Positions 9,007 through 17,400 of a stretch of DNA of 64,000 nucleotides are shown one piece after another. Under the pieces are notes generated by a model. The model worked only from the letters and a program-made list of their open reading frames with translations, did not search any database and had not been told where the DNA came from. Numbering within the stretch: the first letter of the stretch is position 1; every line of letters begins with the position of its first letter. Made by a program: the position numbers and the translations under genes. The stretch is taken from NCBI RefSeq assembly GCF_900108055.1, contig NZ_FNWJ01000002.1, positions 258,382 to 322,381 of the forward strand, read 5' to 3'. The stretch is from Thermoleophilum album (GTDB lineage Bacteria; Actinomycetota; Thermoleophilia; Solirubrobacterales; Thermoleophilaceae).

Positions 9007-11033
9007 AACGCAACGACGACGGGTCAGCAGCGAGGGGTCGGCCACGCGCTGAGCGGCTTCGCCGCGGCGCGGAGACGTTGGAGAGTCTCGAGGGGCGTGT
9101 CGAACAGCTCGAGGCACGGCTGACGCGCGGAATTGGCGAGCCGGCGATCGTCGCGGTCGCCGTGAGCACGGCTTCCGCGTCGGTCTACTTCGCGCTCGGA
9201 TTCGTGGCCCGCGACGCGCTCGGCGTGACCCCCCTCGTGCTGCTCGCCGTGGCGCTCTTTTACCTGGTGACCTCGCTCGTGTATCTGGAGGGCAACGTCC
9301 TCCACCCGGAGCGCGGGGGTGCCTCAACATTCGCACGCTACGCCTTCAACGAGCTGATCAGTTTCGTTGCCGGGTGGGCGATCGTTCTCGATTACGTGCT
9401 GGTGGCGGCGATCTGCGCGGTGGCGGTTCCGCACTACCTCGCGGCGCTCTGGCCGGCCCTCGATGCGCGCGCCTGGGAGATTGCGATCGCCGGGGCTTTG
9501 ATCGCGGCCGCCGCGCTGCGAAACGCGCGGGGGCTGGGTGTGGAGAGGTTGCGGCGCTCGTTCTGGATCGGGCTGCTGAACCTCGCCTTTCTAGTCGTGC
9601 TAGCGGCGCTGGTGGTTGCTCTCGGTCCGCCTCTTGGCGACCCCTTCTCGAACGGTGGCGGCCCCTTCCCGTCCGTATCCGACCTGGCCTTTGCAGCGGC
9701 CGTCGCCACCGTCGCTGCGACCGGTATCGAGGCAGCCTCCGGACTTGCCGAGGAGGTGCGCCTGAGCCGCCGGGCGTTGCGCCGAGTCGTGGGCGCCGGC
9801 TCGTTCTCGGTGGCCGTGCTGCTGGGAGGTGTCTCGATCGTCGCGCTCGCCGCGCTTCCGGTGCGTGGGGGTCAGACACCGCTCGGTGGCGAGTACCTGC
9901 TGACCCCCGTGGTGGGCCTTGCGGAAACGCTCTCGCCGCCCGCCCTCGCTGACGCCGCACGCATCGCAGTGGTCGCGATGGCCACCCTGGTTCTAGGGCG
10001 AGTGGTCACCTCCCAGCTGCTCGGTGTTGCACGGCTGACCTACTCGTTAGCCACCTACCAGCAGGTGCCGAGCGCCCTCGGCCGCCTGCACGAACGGTGG
10101 GCCACTCCGCACCTGGCGATCTCCAGCGCCGCCGTTCTCGCCTTCGCGTTTGTGGCGATCGGCGACGTCGACCTCTTGCTCGGCCTCTACGCGTTTGGCG
10201 CGCTTCTGGCGTTCACGATCGCGCACCTATCGGTCTTGGTGCTGCGCTTCCGGGAGCGCGACCGACGACGCGTCTTCGCGGTCCCCTTGGCGGTGCCGGT
10301 GAGGGGGGTGGGCGTGCCGCTGCCGGCGGTCTTCGGGGCGCTCGCCGGTGCCGCGGGTTGGGTAAGCGTGATCATCCTGCATGCCGGCGCGCGCTGGCTG
10401 GGGCTCGCGTGGATGCTATTCGGGCTGGCCCTGTACGTCGGCTATCGGCGCACCACCGGCAAGCAACTGACGAGGCGCTTCCGGGTACCCGAGGCAGTCC
10501 TGCGCGAGCCTCAGGAGCGCGAGTACCGCAGCATTCTGGTGCCGGTCACCGGCGACCCGATCGACGTCGAGATCGTCTCGACCGCTGGCCGTCTGGCGGC
10601 CGAGGAAGGGGACGAAGCGGAGGGGCCGCCGATGCTCGAAGTGATCTATCCGCTCGAGATGCCGCTCTCGCTACCGCTCGACGCGAGTCTGCCGGAGGAG
10701 CGCTTGGAGCAGGCGCGGCGGGCCCTGCAGCGGGCGAAGGCGGTGGGGGAGGAGTACGAGGGGGTGCACGTGCAAACCGCCATTGTGCGTGCGCGTTCCG
10801 CCGGGCAGGCGATCGTTCAGGAGGCGCGGCGAAGAGGCGTTGAGGCGATCGTGCTGGCCGCCGAAGCGCCCTCGCGGACGCGTGGTGGCGGTGTCCTCGG
10901 AGGTCGAGGGGCGCCGCTCGACCGCGCGCTTGGTGACATCACGCGCTACGTGCTGGACAAGGCGCCGTGCCCGGTGATCCTGACGGCACCACCTGCCGGC
11001 GAGGTCGGCGAGCGCAGCGGCGTGGGTCCCTAG
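9003..11033 (+). CDS. Second APC-superfamily permease with USP domain and N-terminal coiled coil
   Basis: A 676-residue paralogue of the gene at 6864, with the same APC core and a C-terminal USP-like domain (from about 510, EYRSILVPVTGDP, to PCPVILTAPPA). It differs by a charged N-terminal segment with a short coiled coil (ESLEGRVEQLEARL, about 23-36). Helix 1 has lost the YGNVGSS motif of the first copy (here VSTASASVYFALG), so transport substrate or activity may differ, or it may regulate its partner. GTG 9003 is chosen because it overlaps the preceding stop; the frame stays open to about 8802 but that stretch overlaps the small membrane gene. Confidence 0.8.
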   Translation: MKRNDDGSAARGRPRAERLRRGAETLESLEGRVEQLEARLTRGIGEPAIVAVAVSTASASVYFALGFVARDALGVTPLVLLAVALFYLVTSLVYLEGNVLHPERGGASTFARYAFNELISFVAGWAIVLDYVLVAAICAVAVPHYLAALWPALDARAWEIAIAGALIAAAALRNARGLGVERLRRSFWIGLLNLAFLVVLAALVVALGPPLGDPFSNGGGPFPSVSDLAFAAAVATVAATGIEAASGLAEEVRLSRRALRRVVGAGSFSVAVLLGGVSIVALAALPVRGGQTPLGGEYLLTPVVGLAETLSPPALADAARIAVVAMATLVLGRVVTSQLLGVARLTYSLATYQQVPSALGRLHERWATPHLAISSAAVLAFAFVAIGDVDLLLGLYAFGALLAFTIAHLSVLVLRFRERDRRRVFAVPLAVPVRGVGVPLPAVFGALAGAAGWVSVIILHAGARWLGLAWMLFGLALYVGYRRTTGKQLTRRFRVPEAVLREPQEREYRSILVPVTGDPIDVEIVSTAGRLAAEEGDEAEGPPMLEVIYPLEMPLSLPLDASLPEERLEQARRALQRAKAVGEEYEGVHVQTAIVRARSAGQAIVQEARRRGVEAIVLAAEAPSRTRGGGVLGGRGAPLDRALGDITRYVLDKAPCPVILTAPPAGEVGERSGVGP

Positions 11034-11065
11034 CGGTGAGCAGGCCACCGGAGGCGGGCGATGGA

Positions 11066-11071
11066 TAGAGT
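11066..11071 (+). promoter_or_regulatory. Probable -10 box for a leaderless mRNA
   Basis: TAGAGT (within GATAGAGT) ends 9 bases before the ATG at 11081. Confidence 0.55.
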
Positions 11072-11080
11072 GAACCGCAG

Positions 11081-11527
11081 ATGTTCGTGCTAGTGGTCGG
11101 TGCCGGACGGGTCGGTTCGGCGGTCGCCAAGCTGCTCCTCGAGGAGGGGCACGAGGTGTCGGTGCTCGACGAGGACCCAGAGGCGATCCAGCTGCTCAAT
11201 CAGGGCAGCGAGCTCTCCTGGGAAGAGCGTGGAGGGCGCTTCACCGTTGGCACGGCGCTCGAGATCGACGCCTTGATCGAGGCGGGGATCGAGCAAGCCG
11301 ACGCCTTTGTCGCCTCGACCGATGGCGACAACACGAACCTCGTGGTAGCTCAGATCGCGCGCCGGCGCTTCAACATCGAGCGGATGGTGGTCCGCGTGCT
11401 CGATCCGCACCGTGCCAAGTGGTACTCGGAGCAGGGGCTGCAAACCGTTTGTCCGACGCAAACCGCGATCGAACTCATGCACGCGGCGGTCCAGGGCCAG
11501 ATCCGCTTTGAGGGCGTCTCAGGCTGA
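11081..11527 (+). CDS. TrkA-N (RCK-N) potassium uptake regulator, first of a pair
   Basis: Nucleotide-binding regulatory subunit of K+ transport. The 148 residues form a single Rossmann-type RCK-N domain: VVGAGRVGSAVAKLL at about 5-19, an acidic end to strand 2 (SVLDEDPEA) and the later ASTDGDNTN segment. There is no RCK-C domain, unlike the next gene. This arrangement resembles the CeoB-CeoC pair of mycobacteria, which also sits beside an APC-type membrane protein. It starts at an ATG just after a TANNNT box, suggesting a leaderless message, and its stop abuts the next gene. Confidence 0.85.
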   Translation: MFVLVVGAGRVGSAVAKLLLEEGHEVSVLDEDPEAIQLLNQGSELSWEERGGRFTVGTALEIDALIEAGIEQADAFVASTDGDNTNLVVAQIARRRFNIERMVVRVLDPHRAKWYSEQGLQTVCPTQTAIELMHAAVQGQIRFEGVSG

Positions 11528-11539
11528 ATGGGGCGGCGC

Positions 11540-12211
11540 ATGTACGTAATCATCGTCGGGGCCGGCAAGGTTGGGTGGAACCTCGCCCGTGAGCTAATCA
11601 ATAAGGGCCACGAGGTAACCGTTATCGAGTCGAACCTTCGCCGCTACCAGATCGTTGAGGAGGAGCTCGAGCACGCGATCCAGTACGGCGACGGTTCCGA
11701 GCTGTGGGTTCTGGAACGCGCAGGTATCGAGCGCGCCGACCTGGTTATTGCGGTCACCGGCGATGACGAGGACAACATCCTGATTTCCCAGGTCGCGCGC
11801 GAAAAATACGGCGTGCAGCGGATCGTTGCGCGCTGCAACAACCCGCGCAACCTCCAGCACTTCCAGTTGCTTGGGATCAGCCCGGTGGTCTCCGCAACCG
11901 ACCTGATCCTGCGCTTGATCGAGCACGAGGTACCGGAATACGGGCTCGTTCACCTGCTCGACCTACCGGCCGAGCAGCTCGAGATCATCGAGCTCGAAGT
12001 GACACCTGGCTCGGCCGCCGCTGGCCGCCGTGTCGGCGAGCTCGAACTGCCGGACGGCGCACTTGTTACCGCGATCCTGCGCAACGGGAGCGGCTTCGTG
12101 CCCAACGCCGACTCTCTGATCGAGCCCGGTGACGAGGTCCTCGTGGTGCTCGATGTGGGTCTCGAGGAGCAGGTTACGCAACTGTTTCATGCGCGACCGG
12201 AAGCCGCCTAG
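11540..12211 (+). CDS. TrkA protein with RCK-N and RCK-C domains
   Basis: Second K+-transport regulatory protein, 223 residues. The RCK-N domain begins at once with MYVIIVGAGKVGWNLA; GDGSELWVLERAGI and TGDDEDNILISQVAR are typical of TrkA. The C-terminal half (about 135-220, ELEVTPGSAAAGRRVGEL) is an RCK-C domain that usually binds ligand. ATG 11540 places the Rossmann strand right at the N-terminus as in most TrkA proteins; an ATG at 11528 directly after the previous stop would add four residues. It is probably co-transcribed with 11081. Confidence 0.87.
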   Translation: MYVIIVGAGKVGWNLARELINKGHEVTVIESNLRRYQIVEEELEHAIQYGDGSELWVLERAGIERADLVIAVTGDDEDNILISQVAREKYGVQRIVARCNNPRNLQHFQLLGISPVVSATDLILRLIEHEVPEYGLVHLLDLPAEQLEIIELEVTPGSAAAGRRVGELELPDGALVTAILRNGSGFVPNADSLIEPGDEVLVVLDVGLEEQVTQLFHARPEAA

Positions 12212-12264
12212 CGAGGGTCGGTCGCGGCGCCCGGAAAGCCAACGAGGTGCAAGGGGGCTAGCAG

Positions 12265-13515
12265 GTGGCAGCGGTTCGTGAGGTCGACTTCCTTCTGGTT
12301 GGTGGCGGACTTGCCGCCGGTAGCTGTGCAGCAGCGCTGCGCCAACAGGGTGCGGACGGCTCGATCCTGCTGGTGGGGCGCGAGCCGGACCCGCCCTACG
12401 ACCGGCCACCGCTCTCCAAGGAGTATCTGCGGGGCGAGCAAGGCCGCGAGGACGCCTACTGGCGACCTCTCTCATTCTGGGAGGAGAACGATGTCGAGCT
12501 AGCGACACGCACCTCCGTTATGTCGATCGATCTCGGCGCCCGCAGGGCCAAACTCTCGAGCGGCGAGGAGGTCGCGTGGCGGCGAGGAATGTTGTTGGCC
12601 ACCGGCGCCAACGTCCGCCGCCTACGGGTACCCGGCGCCGAGCTGGAAGGAATCCACTACCTACGCACTTTCGGTAACGCCGATGCGATCCGCGCGGACG
12701 TCGAGGCGGCGGAACGCGTGGTCTTGATCGGCGGCAGCTTCATCGCTTGCGAGTGCGCGGCTTCGATCGTTGCGCGCTGGGGCAAGCACTGCGAGCTCTT
12801 GATGCTCGAACAAGAGCCGCTCGAGCGGCAGTTCGGGACGCTCGTGGGCCGCGCATTCGGCCGGGTGCTGCGCGACCACGGCGTCGTTCTGCACCCCGGC
12901 GAGGAGCTCGAGCGCTTCGAGGGTGACGGTCGGGTACGGGCGGTCGTCGCGAAGTCCGGTCTCCGGGTCGAGGCGGACTGCGTGATCGTCGGTGCCGGGG
13001 TGATGCCGGACGTGATGCTCGCGCGCCGTGCAGGCATTGAGTTGGGGGAGACGGGTGGTGTGCGTTGCGACGCGATGCTCCGCACCTCGGCCGACGGGGT
13101 CTTCGCCGCCGGCGACATCGCCGAGTACGAAAGCCCGATCCATGGGCGCGCGATTCGTGTCGAGCACTGGGACGTCGCGCTCAACCACGGGCGCACGGCG
13201 GCGGCCAACATGCTCGGCCGGGAGCGTCCACACGACGTCGTGCCCTACTTCTTCAGCGACCTCGCCGATTGGCTGTCGATCGAGTACGTCGGTCCCGGGG
13301 AGGGCCGGCCGATCGTCCGGGGATCGCTGGAGGAGGCCTCGTTCACGGTTTTCTACGTCGAAGACGGGCGGGTCCGTGCAGCACTCACCGCCGGCGACCG
13401 CGGCCAGGATCTCGAATACGCGCGACGCCTGATCAAGGAGGGTGCGACGGTCGACGAGCGCCTCCTCGCCGACGAGAGCAGCGACCTCGCGTCACTGGTG
13501 CCCGACAGCCGCTAG
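12265..13515 (+). CDS. FAD-dependent ferredoxin-reductase-like oxidoreductase
   Basis: Pyridine nucleotide-disulfide oxidoreductase fold, 416 residues, resembling reductases that pass electrons from NAD(P)H to ferredoxins (rhodocoxin/putidaredoxin reductase group). The FAD motif is LLVGGGLAAGSCAAAL near residue 12, followed by PYDRPPLSKEYL; the NAD(P)H motif is VVLIGGSFIACECA near 155; the second FAD block TSADGVFAAGDIAEY is near 275. A C-terminal reductase domain follows (DLADWLSIEYVG). No ferredoxin or P450 gene is adjacent, so the partner is unknown. The start is GTG 12265, with a purine-rich stretch upstream. Confidence 0.85.
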   Translation: MAAVREVDFLLVGGGLAAGSCAAALRQQGADGSILLVGREPDPPYDRPPLSKEYLRGEQGREDAYWRPLSFWEENDVELATRTSVMSIDLGARRAKLSSGEEVAWRRGMLLATGANVRRLRVPGAELEGIHYLRTFGNADAIRADVEAAERVVLIGGSFIACECAASIVARWGKHCELLMLEQEPLERQFGTLVGRAFGRVLRDHGVVLHPGEELERFEGDGRVRAVVAKSGLRVEADCVIVGAGVMPDVMLARRAGIELGETGGVRCDAMLRTSADGVFAAGDIAEYESPIHGRAIRVEHWDVALNHGRTAAANMLGRERPHDVVPYFFSDLADWLSIEYVGPGEGRPIVRGSLEEASFTVFYVEDGRVRAALTAGDRGQDLEYARRLIKEGATVDERLLADESSDLASLVPDSR

Positions 13516-13535
13516 GGCTAAGGCCGTCGCTGAGG

Positions 13536-13606
13536 CTGGGGAACCAGGATTCGAACCTGGACTAACGGGGCCAGAACCCGTCGTGCTGCCGTTACACCAT
13601 TCCCCA
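13536..13606 (-). tRNA. tRNA-Gln (anticodon CTG)
   Basis: A 71-base cloverleaf on the minus strand. The acceptor stem TGGGGAA pairs with TTCCCCA, the anticodon loop is TTCTGGC giving CTG, and the T arm contains GGTTCGAATCC. The T-A first pair and the overall sequence are typical of bacterial tRNA-Gln reading CAG. CCA is not encoded. Confidence 0.95.
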
Positions 13607-13667
13607 GTGATCGAGAAGCACGCCGCAGCGCGCCGGCGAGCGCCGAGCCGACGCCGCAGCGAACGCG

Positions 13668-15554
13668 TCAGAGTGTAGCCGCGCCGGGTCTGGCTGGCGT
13701 GCCGTCGCTCGGTTGCGAACCGCTCCAGGCCCCCCACAACTCCGCATAGTGGCCGCCGGCGCGGAGCAGCTGCTCGTGACTTCCGCGCTCGACGATCCGG
13801 CCGCGGTCCAGCACAGCAATCTCGTCGGCCTCGGTGACGCCACTGAGGCGGTGCGCGATCACCAGCGTCGCGCGCCCCGCGGCGAGCGCGCGAAGCGCCG
13901 ACTGCACCCGCCGCTCCGTCACCGCGTCGAGACCGGAGCTTGCCTCGTCGAGGATCAGCACGACCGGTTCGACCAGCGCCGCGCGCGCCAACGCCACCAG
14001 TTGACGTTCCCCGCTTGAGAGGCGTTGCCCCGCCTCGCCAACGTCGGTGTCGTAACCGTCCGGCAGCGCGGCGATCGCCTCGTGAACGCCGACCAAGCGT
14101 GCTGCCCGTTCGACCTCCCGGCGCGTGGCGTCGGGGCGGCCGAGCGCGATGTTCTCGCCGACCGTGCCGGGGAACAAAAACTGCTCCTGGGGAACGAGCA
14201 CGACGTGGCGGCGCAGCTCACGCTGCGCGAGCTCGCGCAGGTCGATGCCGTCGAGCGTGACGCGCCCGCGATCGGGGTCGAAGAGCCTGCACGCGAGACG
14301 CGCCACGGTCGACTTGCCGGCACCGGTCGGTCCCACCAGGGCCACAGTGCGGCCGGGCGCCAGCGCGAGGTCCACGCCGCACACCGCCGGTCGAGAATCG
14401 CCGTTCCCGCTGTATGAGAAGGTGACGTCGTCCAGGCGCAGCTCGCCAAGCGCGCGGCGCAGGCGCCGGGGGTTGCTTGGTTCCACGAGGGTCGGTCGAG
14501 TGCGCAGCAGATCGAGGATGCGATCGAGGCCGGCGGCACCGGCCTGGTAGGTGGTGTGCAGCTGCGAGAGCTGCTGGATCGGATCGAAGAAGCTCTGAAG
14601 GTAGAAAACGAAGGAGGCGAGCGTTCCGAGCGAGGTCTCGCCGCCGAGCACTCGCCGTCCGCCGATCACCAGGACCGCGACGGTCGCGAGCCCCGAAACC
14701 AACTCCACGACCGGGAAGTAGGCGGCGTTGAGCTGCACCGTCCGCATGTTCGCGTCGAAGTTGCGCTCGCCCAGGCGGTGAGCGTCGGCGATGTGGCGCT
14801 GCTCTTGTGCGAACGCGCGGATCACGCGGACGGCCGCGAGCGTCTCCTGCAGGTACGCGGTCAGCTCTGCGACGCGGCGGCGCGTCGCGCGAAAGGCGCG
14901 CTGCGCGGTTGCCCGGTACCAGAAGCCGAACAACAGCATCGGCGGTGCGAAAGCGAAGGCAACGAGCGCCAGCTCGGGATCCAGCAGCACCAGCACCACC
15001 GCCAGGCCCGCGAGCGTCAACGACGAGCCAAGCAGGGTGGTGAAGCCGTCGCTGACGAGCTGATCGAGCGCTTGCACGTCGTTGGTCAGCCGCGACATCG
15101 ACACGCCCGAAGGCACGCGCTGGTGATACGCGAGCGGTAGTCCCAGCAGGTGGTCGAAGGCGCGTACCCGGAGGTCACGCAACAGTGCCTGACCGACCGC
15201 GCCGACGAGCAATGTCTGCGCGCGGTTCGCGATCAGCACCACGAGGCCCGCGGCTAAAAAGGCGGCAGCGAGCAGCAGCGCCTCGCTGGGCGGGCGTCGA
15301 GTCGCGATCGCGTCGACCACGCGTCCGGCGAGATACGGAGGTGCTAGCCCCGCTGCCGTGGTCACGACGATCGCTAGGGCCGCGGCCGCCGCCCGCGCGC
15401 GCTGCGCTGCCAGCAGCGCGCACAACGCCCGCAAGCGGGAGTCCGGCAGCTGCTGCCGCTCCCCGGGCGGGGCTTGCGGGCCGCGGCCGCGCGACCCGTC
15501 GGCACCGTTGCCGCGGCCGTGCGACCCGTCCCAAGCCTTGGCGCGGCCGCTCAT
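13668..15554 (-). CDS. ABC exporter half-transporter, canonical catalytic subunit
   Basis: Fused membrane and ATPase protein (628 residues) of the multidrug/lipid exporter class. A low-complexity Gly/Arg N-terminus (about 1-35, with a repeated DGSHGRG/DGSRGRG unit) precedes six membrane helices (about 45-330). The ATPase domain has Walker A GPTGAGKST, signature LSSGERQL, Walker B ending LILDEASS with the catalytic Glu, and the H-loop IAHRLS. It lies 40 bases downstream of a second half-transporter, so the two likely form a heterodimer. The substrate is unknown. Confidence 0.92.
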   Translation of the reverse strand: MSGRAKAWDGSHGRGNGADGSRGRGPQAPPGERQQLPDSRLRALCALLAAQRARAAAAALAIVVTTAAGLAPPYLAGRVVDAIATRRPPSEALLLAAAFLAAGLVVLIANRAQTLLVGAVGQALLRDLRVRAFDHLLGLPLAYHQRVPSGVSMSRLTNDVQALDQLVSDGFTTLLGSSLTLAGLAVVLVLLDPELALVAFAFAPPMLLFGFWYRATAQRAFRATRRRVAELTAYLQETLAAVRVIRAFAQEQRHIADAHRLGERNFDANMRTVQLNAAYFPVVELVSGLATVAVLVIGGRRVLGGETSLGTLASFVFYLQSFFDPIQQLSQLHTTYQAGAAGLDRILDLLRTRPTLVEPSNPRRLRRALGELRLDDVTFSYSGNGDSRPAVCGVDLALAPGRTVALVGPTGAGKSTVARLACRLFDPDRGRVTLDGIDLRELAQRELRRHVVLVPQEQFLFPGTVGENIALGRPDATRREVERAARLVGVHEAIAALPDGYDTDVGEAGQRLSSGERQLVALARAALVEPVVLILDEASSGLDAVTERRVQSALRALAAGRATLVIAHRLSGVTEADEIAVLDRGRIVERGSHEQLLRAGGHYAELWGAWSGSQPSDGTPARPGAATL

Positions 15555-15594
15555 CTGTCGCCGCTCCTCCGGCCGCTATCTGCCCGCTGCGCGC

Positions 15595-17331
15595 TCACGA
15601 AACCGCCGTCCGCGCGACCGAAGCGCCGCTTGTCGACACCAGTTCGGCAAGGCGAGGAGAGCGCGCGAGCAGCTCCGGGAAGGCGCCGCGGGCGCTGACT
15701 CGCCCGTCGCTGATCAGCACGATCTCGTCGGCAAGCTCGAGCAGCGTGGGCCGATGCGAGACGATCAGCATCGTGCGGTCGCCGCTGGTCTCGCGCAATC
15801 GTCGAGCGATGCGCCGCTCGGTCGCCGGATCGACGTGGCTCAGCGCGTCGTCCAGGACCAGCACGCGCGGGGCGGCCAGCAAGGCGCGCGCCAAGGCGAC
15901 CCGCTGGCGCTGACCCCCCGAGAGTCGGTAGCCGCGCTCGCCGAGGCGCGTGTCGAGACCCTCGGGAAGCTGCTCGACAAGTTCGTCGGCGCCGGCCCAC
16001 GCCAGCGCCGCCAGCACCTGTTCGTCGCTGGCGTCCGGCCGCGCGTAGGCGACGTTGGCGCGCAGCGAGTCGGAGAACAGGTGGCCGTCTTCTCCGACCA
16101 GCACGACCGTGCGACGTAGCTCGCGCGTGCTCAGCCGGCGGACGTCAACACCGTCGAGCAGCACGGCCCCGCGCTCGGGGTCGTAGAGGCGTGCCGCCAG
16201 CATCCCGATCGTGCTCTTGCCCGCACCGGTGGGCCCGACGAGAGCGATCGTCGCGCCGGCCTCGACACGCAGGTCGAGACCACGAAGGAGCGGGCGCCCG
16301 CGCTCGTAACCGAACCAAACGCGCTGGAACTCGAGCGCTCCCCGCACCTTGCGCACAGGCACCGGAGAAGTCGGCTCGGGCAACTGCGGCCCCCGATCCA
16401 GGAGCTCGAACACGCGGTTGCCGGCCGCTACCGCCCGTTGCGCCATCCCGAGCACCATCCCGAGCATCCGCAAGGGACCGGCCAGCACCACCGAGTAGCC
16501 GTAGAACGCTACGAACTCGCCGAGCGTGACGGCACCGCTCGGGACCGCTCGGCTCCCCACCAACAGCAAGGTCGCGAGCCCGAGCTGTGGCAGGAACGCG
16601 ATCAGCGGTGAGTAGAAGGCGCGCAGGCGGGTCGACAGCATCGCCTGGTCGTACACGCGCTCCGCCGCGCTTCGGAAGCGTCGGCTACGAACCGCTTCCG
16701 CTGCGTAGACCTTGATCACGCGCACGCCCGAAAGCGACTGTTCGGCTTCGGCAGCGAGCTCGGCCATCCGCTGCTGAACCTCCTGGCTAGCCGGACGGTT
16801 GCGGCGGCCGTAACGCGCAGCGACCAGCACCAGCAGCGGTGCCGGCCACAGAACAGCGGCGGTCAACAAGGGACTTGCCCACAGCATCACGGCGAGTGCC
16901 GCAAGCAGCGTCACGACCGACTGCACTGCGAACACCAGGCCGTAGCCAAGGAAGAAACGGATCGCCTGCAAGTCGACGGTGGCGCGGGAGACCAGTTGTC
17001 CCACCTGCGCGCGGTCGAAGAAGCCGACCTCGAGGCGCTGCAAGTGTTCGTAGAGACGATCGCGCAGGTCGAGCTCGACCCGGAGCGAAACGCGTCCCGC
17101 GACCAAGCGCCTGCTCACGCTCAGGGCGAGCCGTGCGCAAGCGAGCCCTGCGATCGCCAGACCGTAGGTGGTGAGGCGGCCACCGCCGGTGCGGATATCG
17201 TCGACCGCCCGACCGATCAGTGTCGGAATGGCGACCCCCGCGGCGAGCGCGCCGCAGGCGAGCACGACCGATGCGGCGACCGCCAGCCGGTAGGGCCGCA
17301 GAAAGCCGAGCAGTCGCCGAAAAGTGCGCAT
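15595..17331 (-). CDS. ABC exporter half-transporter with degenerate ATPase site
   Basis: Partner of the gene at 13668, 578 residues: six membrane helices (about 10-300), then an ATPase domain with Walker A GPTGAGKST and signature LSGGQRQR. Walker B ends VLDDALS, so the catalytic Glu is replaced by Asp, the hallmark of the degenerate site in heterodimeric exporters such as TM287/288 or BmrCD; the H-loop SHRPT is kept. ATG 17331 is chosen because a TACAGT box lies 7 bases upstream on the minus strand; a TTG at 17370 would add 13 residues. Confidence 0.92.
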   Translation of the reverse strand: MRTFRRLLGFLRPYRLAVAASVVLACGALAAGVAIPTLIGRAVDDIRTGGGRLTTYGLAIAGLACARLALSVSRRLVAGRVSLRVELDLRDRLYEHLQRLEVGFFDRAQVGQLVSRATVDLQAIRFFLGYGLVFAVQSVVTLLAALAVMLWASPLLTAAVLWPAPLLVLVAARYGRRNRPASQEVQQRMAELAAEAEQSLSGVRVIKVYAAEAVRSRRFRSAAERVYDQAMLSTRLRAFYSPLIAFLPQLGLATLLLVGSRAVPSGAVTLGEFVAFYGYSVVLAGPLRMLGMVLGMAQRAVAAGNRVFELLDRGPQLPEPTSPVPVRKVRGALEFQRVWFGYERGRPLLRGLDLRVEAGATIALVGPTGAGKSTIGMLAARLYDPERGAVLLDGVDVRRLSTRELRRTVVLVGEDGHLFSDSLRANVAYARPDASDEQVLAALAWAGADELVEQLPEGLDTRLGERGYRLSGGQRQRVALARALLAAPRVLVLDDALSHVDPATERRIARRLRETSGDRTMLIVSHRPTLLELADEIVLISDGRVSARGAFPELLARSPRLAELVSTSGASVARTAVS

Positions 17332-17338
17332 CCGCTCG

Positions 17339-17344
17339 ACTGTA
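17339..17344 (-). promoter_or_regulatory. Probable -10 box of the ABC exporter operon
   Basis: Reads TACAGT on the minus strand, 7 bases before the ATG at 17331. The gap to the divergent gene at 17401 is only about 70 bases. Confidence 0.5.
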
Positions 17345-17400
17345 CGGGGCGTGCACGCGGAGCTGCCCAACTAGTTTTCACGGCCGTGGGAGGGCGTGTG

